A stretch of 13,266 bases of DNA from Anaeromyxobacter_A sp035636195 (lineage in GTDB: Bacteria; Myxococcota; Myxococcia; Myxococcales; Anaeromyxobacteraceae): positions 1 through 13,266 of the forward strand of contig DASPZP010000334.1 in NCBI GenBank assembly GCA_035636195.1. Reading direction: 5' to 3'. The notes under the pieces were generated by a model. The model ran no database searches and was not told the origin of the DNA. It saw nothing but the letters and a program-made list of their open reading frames with translations. Below, in pieces: positions 6,880 through 12,399 of this stretch; position 1 is the stretch's first letter; every line of letters starts with the position of its first letter. Made by a program: the position numbers and the translations under genes.

Positions 6880-7815
6880 ATGAACGAGCTCGACGTCGCA
6901 CGGCACAGCCACCTCATCGATCCATCGCTCCACGTCTGGACCTGGGAGATCCCGGTCTACCTCTTCCTCGGAGGCATGGCCGCGGGGCTGATGATCCTCA
7001 CCGCCGCGCTCTGGATGAGGAACGAGCGCCGGTCGCCGGCTGCGCGCTGGCTCGCGTTCGCCGCGCCGCTGCTCGTCTCGGTCGGGATGGCGGCGCTCTT
7101 CCTCGATCTCGGCTTCAAGCTGCACGTCTGGCGCTTCTACCTGGCGTTCCGGTGGACCTCGCCGATGAGCTGGGGCGCCTGGATCCTGGTGCTCGTGTAC
7201 CCGGTGTCGCTCGTCATGGCGCTCGCCGGGCTCGACGACGCGCAGGCGGACCGCGCGATCGCCCTCTGCGCGCGGGTCGGGCTCGGCGGGCTCGCCCGCG
7301 CCGCTCGCGCCTTCGGCCTCGCCCACGCCTCGGCGCTCCGCTGGGCGAGCATCGGCGCCGGCGCCGCGCTCGGCATCTACACCGGCGTGCTGCTCTCGAC
7401 GCTCGGCGCCCGGGCGCTCTGGAGCTCGGCCCTGCTCGGGCCGCTGTTCCTCGTCTCCGGCATCTCGACCGGGGCGGCGCTCCTGCTCCTCTTCCGCGTC
7501 ACCGAGGAGGAGCGTCACCTCTTCTCCGTGTGGGATCGGTTCGCGATCGGCATCGAGCTCCTGATCATGCTGCTCTTCCTCGTCGGGCTCTCGACGAACG
7601 GGGCGGCAGGCAGGGCGGCGGCAGGGCTCTTCCTGGGCGGACCCTACACCGCGCCGTTCTGGACGCTCGTCGTCATCAGCGGGGTCGCCGTGCCGTTCCT
7701 GCTCGAGACGCTCGAGGTCCGGCTGAAGCTCCGCATGGCGCTCGCGGCGCCGCTCCTCGTGCTCGCAGGCGGCTTCGCGCTTCGCTGGATCATGGTCGCG
7801 GCGGGCCAGGCCTGA
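6880..7815 (+). CDS. NrfD/PsrC-type membrane subunit of the reductase
   Basis: The 311-residue integral membrane protein anchors the complex and should oxidise menaquinol, passing electrons to the Fe-S subunit. The NrfD/PsrC hallmark is at the N-terminus: a short periplasmic lead, then HVWTWEIPVYLFLGGMAAG (residues 18-36). About eight hydrophobic segments follow, including FYLAFRWTSPMSWGAW in the middle and a final one at LLVLAGGFALRWIMVA. No heme-binding pattern is visible, as is normal for this heme-free family. The start at 6880 is preferred because of GAGGGGGA at 6865-6872; an upstream in-frame GTG at 6841 would lie inside the previous gene. It begins 16 bases after the YeeE-rhodanese gene and closes the operon. 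Having two transporter genes between the PsrB and PsrC subunits is unusual. Confidence 0.92.
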   Translation: MNELDVARHSHLIDPSLHVWTWEIPVYLFLGGMAAGLMILTAALWMRNERRSPAARWLAFAAPLLVSVGMAALFLDLGFKLHVWRFYLAFRWTSPMSWGAWILVLVYPVSLVMALAGLDDAQADRAIALCARVGLGGLARAARAFGLAHASALRWASIGAGAALGIYTGVLLSTLGARALWSSALLGPLFLVSGISTGAALLLLFRVTEEERHLFSVWDRFAIGIELLIMLLFLVGLSTNGAAGRAAAGLFLGGPYTAPFWTLVVISGVAVPFLLETLEVRLKLRMALAAPLLVLAGGFALRWIMVAAGQA

Positions 7816-7816
7816 C

Positions 7817-7835
7817 CGGCGGGGCCGCGCCGCCG
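7817..7835 (+). terminator. GC-only hairpin just after the operon's last stop codon
   Basis: CGGCGG (7817-7822) pairs with CCGCCG (7830-7835) around a 7-base loop, starting two bases after the TGA of the NrfD gene. A second inverted repeat, GCCGACG (7847-7853) with CGTCGGC (7873-7879), lies between it and the sigma factor gene. Neither is followed by a T-run, so if they stop transcription they do so weakly or with Rho. In DNA this GC-rich such hairpins also arise by chance. Confidence 0.3.
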
Positions 7836-7897
7836 CGCACACGCCAGCCGACGGCCGCCCCGGTTGTGCGGGCGTCGGCGCCGCGCTAGGAAGGGGC

Positions 7898-8740
7898 ATG
7901 CCTCCCCTCTCCACCGACGACGCCGAGCTCCTGACAGCGGCCCGCGCCGGCGATCGGGCGGCCCTGGACCGGTTGCTCACACGCCACCAGAACCGCATCT
8001 TCCGCTTCGGCATGAAGATGTGCGGCGAGGAGGACGACGCGAAGGACGTCTTGCAGGAGACGCTCCTCGCCGCGGCGCGCTCCATCCGCGACTTCCGCGG
8101 CGCCTCGTCGGTCTCGACCTGGCTCTACACCATCGCCCGCAGCTTCTGCATCAAGCAGCACCGGACGAGCAAGTTCGCGCCGGAGAACGTCGCGTCGCTC
8201 GACGATCCCGGTCAGGAGGCGCATGCCGTCGCCGATGCCGCCCAGGGTCCGGAGGACCTGGCGGTGGCGGCCCAGGTGCGGAACGCGCTCCAGCAGGCCA
8301 TCTCGAGCCTCGAGCCGATGTACCGCGAGGTGCTGGTGCTGCGCGACGTGGAGGGCCTCTCGGCGCCGGAGGTGGCGCAGGTGCTCGGCCTCTCGGTGGA
8401 GGCGGTGAAGAGCCGCCTGCACCGGGCGCGGGTGGCGGTGCGAGAGCGGGTCGCGCCGGTGCTCGGCACGCCCGAGGCGATCGCGTCGCCCGATGGAGAC
8501 TGCCCCGACGTGGCGGAGCTGTTCTCCCGGCACCTGGAGGGCGACATCAGCGGCGACGTCTGCGACGAGCTGGAGGCGCACCTCCGCGCCTGCGCACGCT
8601 GCCGGGCCCGCTGCGACTCCCTCCGGGCGACGCTCTCGCTCTGCAGCCAGTCGGGTCACGCCGGCGCCGAGCTGCCACCGCGCGTGGAGCGCTCGGTCCG
8701 CGAGGCGCTACGGAAGTTCCTGCAGACGGCGCCGGGGTGA
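7898..8740 (+). CDS. ECF RNA polymerase sigma factor with Cys-rich C-terminal domain, CorE-like
   Basis: The 280-residue protein has sigma-70 region 2 at about 22-92 (NRIFRFGMKMCGEEDDAKDV, STWLYTIARS) and region 4 at about 128-185 (LEPMYREVLVLRDVEGLS, APEVAQVLGLSVEAVKSRLH). A C-terminal extension from about 195 carries six cysteines, C202, C222, C232, C235, C239 and C249, with H228 forming the HxxxCxxC pattern of zinc-finger anti-sigma domains. This layout resembles CorE of Myxococcus (ECF44 type), where a Cys-rich tail senses copper or other metals directly and replaces a separate anti-sigma factor. A metal or redox switch is therefore likely, though the metal is unknown. The start at 7898 follows AGGAAGGGG. 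No anti-sigma gene is adjacent, which agrees with built-in control. It lies 82 bases behind the reductase operon, so co-transcription is possible but not shown. Confidence 0.92.
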   Translation: MPPLSTDDAELLTAARAGDRAALDRLLTRHQNRIFRFGMKMCGEEDDAKDVLQETLLAAARSIRDFRGASSVSTWLYTIARSFCIKQHRTSKFAPENVASLDDPGQEAHAVADAAQGPEDLAVAAQVRNALQQAISSLEPMYREVLVLRDVEGLSAPEVAQVLGLSVEAVKSRLHRARVAVRERVAPVLGTPEAIASPDGDCPDVAELFSRHLEGDISGDVCDELEAHLRACARCRARCDSLRATLSLCSQSGHAGAELPPRVERSVREALRKFLQTAPG

Positions 8741-8761
8741 GGGGCCCTGTCCGAGGCCGGC

Positions 8762-8823
8762 GGCGGGGGACAAGCCCCCGCCCTACACCCGCCCCGACGT
8801 AGGGCGGGGGTTCATCCCCCGCC
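8762..8823. repeat. REP-like double hairpin between convergent genes, probable bidirectional terminator
   Basis: Two 25-base arms, 8762-8786 and 8799-8823, are inverted copies of each other, matching at 22 of 25 positions around a 12-base spacer. Each arm is itself a hairpin: GGCGGGGG, a 4-5-base loop, then CCCCCGCC. The three mismatches all fall in these inner loops, so pairing is preserved. The element lies in the gap between the 3' ends of the sigma factor and YceI genes. That position and structure fit a dispersed REP/BIME-like palindrome or a two-way transcription stop. A degenerate relative lies at 10959-10991. Confidence 0.65.
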
Positions 8824-8864
8824 GCGGAACGACGCGCCCTGCGCCGCCCGCCATCCCGACCCGC

Positions 8865-9470
8865 TCAGCGCGCCGCGGCCTTGGGCGCCTCCGGGGTCGC
8901 CTCGAGGTCGAGGGTGATGGTCACCTCGTCGCCCACCACCGGGCCAGCCTCGACCGCCTTGCTCCAGCGCAGGCCGTAGTCGCGGCGGTCGATGCGGGTG
9001 GTGGCCGAGAAGGCGCGGCGCAGCTCGCCGGCCATGCCCTTCACCACCGGCGAGGCGGTCACGTCGAACGTCGCCGGCTTCGTCACGCCGTGCAGGGTCA
9101 GCTCACCGGTCACGACCAGCTTGTCCTTGCCGTGCTGCTCCACCTGGGTCGAACGGAAGGCGATGGTGGGGTGCTTCGCCACGTCGAGGAAGTCGGGAGA
9201 CGCGAGGTGTGCGTCGCGCTGCGCGTTCTGGGTGTCGATGCTGGAGGCGTCGACGACGGCCTCCACCGAGGAGCGGCTCGGGTCGGCGTCGTCGAGGCGG
9301 AGGGTGCCGCTGGTCTTCCCGAACTGGCCCCGCACCGTCGAGATGACGAGGTGCTTCACGGCGAAGCCGGTGGTCGAGTGGGCCCCATCGATGGTCCAGG
9401 TGGCAGGGGCGGCGTGGGCGGTGAACGGCAGGGCGGCGGCGATGGCGACGGCGAGACCGAGCTTCTTCAT
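8865..9470 (-). CDS. YceI-family periplasmic protein
   Basis: The 201-residue protein starts with a Sec signal peptide (MKKLGLAVAIAAALPFTAHA, likely cleaved after residue 20) and continues with the YceI lipocalin-like domain. Typical features are TWTIDGAHSTTGFAVKHL near the mature N-terminus, VRGQFGKTSGTLRLDD, then DASSIDTQNAQRDAHL and SPDFLDVAKHPTIAFRS. Characterised members bind polyprenoid or similar amphipathic lipids in a beta-barrel; the in vivo role varies between species and is not fixed here. GAGGAG sits just upstream of the ATG at 9470. It is divergent from a LysR regulator 128 bases away, a common layout for a regulator and its target. The 3' end faces the double hairpin. Confidence 0.93.
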   Translation of the reverse strand: MKKLGLAVAIAAALPFTAHAAPATWTIDGAHSTTGFAVKHLVISTVRGQFGKTSGTLRLDDADPSRSSVEAVVDASSIDTQNAQRDAHLASPDFLDVAKHPTIAFRSTQVEQHGKDKLVVTGELTLHGVTKPATFDVTASPVVKGMAGELRRAFSATTRIDRRDYGLRWSKAVEAGPVVGDEVTITLDLEATPEAPKAAAR

Positions 9471-9511
9471 GACTTTCTCCTCGAGGCCGGCGGGTCATCC
9501 ACCGGGCAGGG

Positions 9512-9528
9512 CGCGAGCGGTGCTCGCG
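9512..9528. promoter_or_regulatory. Palindromes in the YceI-LysR divergent region, candidate regulator sites
   Basis: CGCGAGC (9512-9518) and GCTCGCG (9522-9528) form a perfect 7-base inverted repeat with a 3-base centre. Nearer the LysR start lies a second perfect palindrome, GTGGCGCCAC (9560-9569). Either could be an operator for the divergent pair, since LysR proteins often bind symmetric sites between themselves and their target. Neither shows the simple T-N11-A core clearly, and short GC palindromes are frequent at this base composition. No convincing -35/-10 pair was found. Confidence 0.25.
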
Positions 9529-9598
9529 GGGTGGGCTGCAATGTGCGATCGTTTCGCCGGTGGCGCCACTGCGCCTCGAGCAAAGGACTGTTCCATCC

Positions 9599-10504
9599 AT
9601 GCAACAGCCACATCTCGACCTGCTCGCCCTCTTCGAAGCGGTCGCCCGCACCCGGAGCTTCTCGGCCGCTGCCCGCGAGCTGGGGAGGCCCAAGTCCTCC
9701 GTCAGCCGCGGAATCGCGCGCCTGGAGGCCTCGCTGGGCGCGCAGCTCCTGTTCCGGACCACCCGCCAGGTCGCGCTGAGCGCAGCCGGGACGGCCCTCC
9801 TGGACGAGGTGACGCCGCTCCTCGCCGGGCTGCGGCGGGCGGTGAGCGGCGTGCCCGGGCGCGAGGAGCTGCCCTCGGGCGAGCTGCGCGTCACCGCGCC
9901 CGCCGACGTGGGGGCGCTCTTCCTGGCCGAGGCGGTGACGCGCTACACGGCCCGCTACCCCGCGGTCCGGGTCGAGCTGCACCTGAGCGGCCGGGTGGTC
10001 GACCTGGTCGCGGAGGGCTTCGACCTCGCGCTGCGGGTGGGCGAGCGGCTGCGCGACTCGAGCCTCGTCGCGCGCCGCGCGGCGCCGGTGGTGCTTCAGC
10101 TCTACGCCTCGCCGCTCTACCTCGCGCGGCGGGGGGTCCCTCGCGGCGAGGCCGACCTGGCGGGCCACGACGGCGTGGTCTTCCGGAGCGGACCGCAGAA
10201 GCTGCGCATCCCGCGCGTGGGCGGCGCCGACGCCCTGCACCCCCGGATCGTCTGCGACGACCTGCTCTTCGCCCGCGATGCGCTGCGGGCCGGGGCGGGC
10301 ATCGGCCTCTTGCCCACCTTCGTCGCCGCGCCCGACGTCGCGGCGGGCACGCTCGTGCGCGTGCTCCCGACTCACGAACGGACCGCGGGCTACCTGCACA
10401 TCGTCACGCCCGGAGGACGGCACGTCTCGCGCAAGGTGACCGCCTTCCGCGAGCTCGCCATGGAGCTCCTCCGGGGAGGCCCGTCCGCGCGGCGGCTTGC
10501 CTAG
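9599..10504 (+). CDS. LysR-family transcriptional regulator
   Basis: The product is 301 residues, the usual LysR length. The N-terminal winged helix-turn-helix spans about residues 5-64 (LDLLALFEAVARTRSFSAAA, RELGRPKSSVSRGIARLEA, LGAQLLFRTTRQVALSAAG). A periplasmic-binding-protein-like effector domain follows (GELRVTAPADVGALFLAEAV, VDLVAEGFDLALRVG, GAGIGLLPTFVA). The Ser/Arg-rich recognition helix and the FDLALRVG motif place it near the LysR subgroup that includes many regulators of oxidoreductase and stress genes. I prefer the ATG at 9599, which has AGGA 11 bases upstream, over a GTG at 9560, because the HTH starts immediately after it. It is divergent from the YceI gene, its most likely target besides itself. 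Confidence 0.93.
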   Translation: MQQPHLDLLALFEAVARTRSFSAAARELGRPKSSVSRGIARLEASLGAQLLFRTTRQVALSAAGTALLDEVTPLLAGLRRAVSGVPGREELPSGELRVTAPADVGALFLAEAVTRYTARYPAVRVELHLSGRVVDLVAEGFDLALRVGERLRDSSLVARRAAPVVLQLYASPLYLARRGVPRGEADLAGHDGVVFRSGPQKLRIPRVGGADALHPRIVCDDLLFARDALRAGAGIGLLPTFVAAPDVAAGTLVRVLPTHERTAGYLHIVTPGGRHVSRKVTAFRELAMELLRGGPSARRLA

Positions 10505-10543
10505 GTCGGCCGACCGCGGCGGCAGGAGCGCCCCCGCACCACC

Positions 10544-10933
10544 TCAGCTCACGCGCTCCAGGACGCGGACCAGGCGCGCACGAACCTCCTCTGCCACCGG
10601 GCGGACGGCCGGGTTCGCCGCGGCGATGGCCTGCAAGGGATCGATGGCGAGCACGACCGTTCCACCGTCGTCGCCCTCGTACACCACCACGTTGCAGGGC
10701 AGCATCGCGCCGACCTCGAGGTCGGTGGAGAGGACGCGGTGGGCGAGCTTGGGGTTGCAGGCGCCCAGGATCTGGTAGCGCCGGAAATCCACCCCGATCT
10801 TCTGCTTCAGCGTGTCGGCGACGTCGATGCGCGTCAGGACGCCGAAGCCCTCCTCCTGCAGGAGGCCTGGGAGCTGCGACAGGACGGCATCGAAGCGCTG
10901 CTGCGAGTGCTTGCGGAGCGTGAAGCCAGGCAT
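10544..10933 (-). CDS. DUF302-domain protein (cytoplasmic)
   Basis: The 129-residue protein is essentially one DUF302 domain. It has an N-terminal helix ending in LQEEGFGVLTRIDV, then the family core RRYQILGACNPKLAHRVLST, DLEVGAMLPCNVVVYEGDDG and TVVLAIDPLQAI, and a closing helix. Two cysteines occur in these conserved stretches (GACNP and LPCNV). There is no signal peptide or membrane segment. The family folds as a small alpha/beta domain, and its function is not established; members often appear beside redox, sulfur or metal genes. GAGGAG precedes the start. It lies 100 bases downstream of chrA on the same strand, so they may share a transcript, though an imperfect hairpin lies between them. 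It is convergent with the LysR gene, 39 bases away. Confidence 0.9.
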   Translation of the reverse strand: MPGFTLRKHSQQRFDAVLSQLPGLLQEEGFGVLTRIDVADTLKQKIGVDFRRYQILGACNPKLAHRVLSTDLEVGAMLPCNVVVYEGDDGGTVVLAIDPLQAIAAANPAVRPVAEEVRARLVRVLERVS

Positions 10934-10958
10934 GAGCGATCTCCTCGTGAAGGGCCGA

Positions 10959-10991
10959 GGCGTAGGGGGGGGATTTCGCCCCGCCTGCGCC
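10959..10991. repeat. Imperfect hairpin, possible degenerate copy of the 8762-8823 repeat
   Basis: The run GGCGTAGGGGGGGG (from 10959) can pair with CCCCGCCTGCGCC (to 10991), with a few mismatches and an ATTTCG-like loop. Its core, CGTAGGG then GGGGG, a short loop, then CCCCGCC (10961-10985), matches the stem of the right arm at 8798-8823 with one base missing and a diverged loop. It lies in the gap between chrA and the DUF302 gene and could weaken read-through on the minus strand. Confidence 0.4.
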
Positions 10992-11033
10992 GAGCCTCGC
11001 AGGTGAGAGCCACCGCGCGCTGCGGCGGGTCGC

Positions 11034-12311
11034 CTACGCGACCCCGAGCCCCAGCAGGAGGACCTTGGCGGCGCCGCCCACCGCGAGCATGAACACCGGG
11101 TTCACCCTGAAGCGGGTGAGCGTCAGGCCCACCGCGACGGCGATGGCGATCTCGCCCGGGCCGCGCAGCCCCCCGGCGAGGGTGATGGCGGCCGCCGCGA
11201 TGGTGCCCACCACCGCCGGGGTGAGCCCGCGCAGGGCCGCCCGGACCGCCCGCCGCGACCGGTAGCGCGCCAGCCAGCCGCCGAGCGCCACCGTCAACAT
11301 GAACGGCGCGGCGAAGATGGCCGCGGTGGACACCAGCGCACCGGCGACCCCGCTCTTCACGTAGCCGATGAAGGTCGCCATGAGCAGCACCGGACCAGGG
11401 GTGAGCTTGCCGATGGCGACGGCATCGGTGAACTGCCGCTCGCTCAGCACGCCGTTCCCCACCAGCGTGGCGTGGAGGTGCGGGACGATGGCGAAGCCGC
11501 CGCCATAGGCGCCGAGCCCGGTGCGCAGGAAGAGCAGCGCCAGAGAGACGAGCGTCCCCCCCGCCATCGTGGCGAGCAGGGCGGCCATGGCGATGGGTAG
11601 CGCCACCGCGCGCAGCGAGGAGCGGTCCGTCCGCGGCAAGGGCTCGCCTTCGTCGGGGAGCGCCACCCTGCGGCGGCGGGGGGACGCAGGGCCACGGACG
11701 GAGCGCCGCGCGCGCGCCAGCCGCGCGCGCTTGGTCGCCAGGTCGAGCACGAGCCCGGAGCCGATCCCCAGGAGCGCGATCTCGCCCGACGAGGCGCCGC
11801 CGGCGAGGCTCAGGGCGAGCGCCATGGCGGCGATCCCCATCTGCCAGAAGCGGCCCACGCTCGAGCCGACCATCTGCAGCGTGATGGAGGCGACGATCCC
11901 CACCACCGCAGCGCTGAAGCCCCCCAGCAACGCCCCTGCCTCCGAGGCGCCACCCACGGTGCCGTACAGCGCAGCGAGGAGCACGGTCGCCCCAAAGCCG
12001 GGCAGGATGAAGGCCGCATAGGTCATGAAGGCGCCCTTCAACCCGAAGTTCCGGAGGCCGAGCAGCGAGAGCGCATTCGCGGCCGCGCCGCCCGGCAGCA
12101 TCTGCGCGACGGTGGCGGTGTTGTCGAACTCGCGCGCGGTGAGCCAGCGCCTTCGCTCGACGGTGGCCTCGCGCAGCCCGGCGAGCACGCTCAGCCCGCC
12201 GCCGAACCCGACCATGCCCATCCACAGGCCGAAGCGGACCAGGTCGAGTACGGTCGGGTGCGGGCGAACGGCGCTCCGCTCCCAGGTGGTCCCCGGCACG
12301 AGCGTGTCCAT
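11034..12311 (-). CDS. chrA: Chromate transporter ChrA (two CHR domains)
   Basis: The 425-residue membrane protein should export chromate, lowering toxicity by keeping CrO4(2-) out of the cytoplasm. It has the full-length, duplicated CHR architecture. The N-terminal half reads LVRFGLWMGMVGFGGGLSVL, REATVERRRWLTAREFDN and TVAQMLPGGAAANALS. The C-terminal half has TGLGAYGGGFAIVPHL and VAIGKLTPGPVLLMATFIG. A basic linker of about 55 residues (RARLARARRSVRG, SPRRRRVALPDEG) joins the halves and is probably cytoplasmic. The usual PGP of the first half is PGG here. I chose the ATG at 12311, 33 residues before the first FGGG motif; the frame is open upstream to 12560, but that part looks like non-coding sequence. 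No clear ribosome site is visible. No chrB regulator is present in the window. Confidence 0.93.
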   Translation of the reverse strand: MDTLVPGTTWERSAVRPHPTVLDLVRFGLWMGMVGFGGGLSVLAGLREATVERRRWLTAREFDNTATVAQMLPGGAAANALSLLGLRNFGLKGAFMTYAAFILPGFGATVLLAALYGTVGGASEAGALLGGFSAAVVGIVASITLQMVGSSVGRFWQMGIAAMALALSLAGGASSGEIALLGIGSGLVLDLATKRARLARARRSVRGPASPRRRRVALPDEGEPLPRTDRSSLRAVALPIAMAALLATMAGGTLVSLALLFLRTGLGAYGGGFAIVPHLHATLVGNGVLSERQFTDAVAIGKLTPGPVLLMATFIGYVKSGVAGALVSTAAIFAAPFMLTVALGGWLARYRSRRAVRAALRGLTPAVVGTIAAAAITLAGGLRGPGEIAIAVAVGLTLTRFRVNPVFMLAVGGAAKVLLLGLGVA

Positions 12312-12316
12312 GCCGG

Positions 12317-12332
12317 CGAACTTACGCGTTCG
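12317..12332. promoter_or_regulatory. Small palindrome just upstream of chrA start
   Basis: CGAAC (12317-12321) and GTTCG (12328-12332) form a 5-base inverted repeat with a 6-base centre, six bases upstream of the chrA start codon and covering the place where a ribosome site would be expected. It could be an operator or a translation-blocking hairpin, or chance. The rest of the divergent gap to 12399 shows no clear promoter. Confidence 0.2.
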
Positions 12333-12399
12333 GGGCCGCTTGGTGCAGCCGGCGACCGAAAAGGGCAGCCCGGACCGGGGGTGTGTCACTCGGGGGTTG

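Noticed and set aside
6649..8085. A 478-residue minus-strand open frame opposite the NrfD gene
   Set aside because: The product is Arg/Glu/Pro-rich without motifs, while the plus strand encodes an obvious NrfD membrane protein and the start of a sigma factor.
8762..8823. CRISPR-like array or insertion-sequence end
   Set aside because: There are only two inverted arms, with no direct repeats with spacers, no transposase frame and no target duplication visible nearby.
8992..10923. A 643-residue plus-strand open frame across YceI, LysR and DUF302 genes
   Set aside because: It crosses three well-supported genes on both strands, and its product is low-complexity Arg/Pro/Ala sequence.
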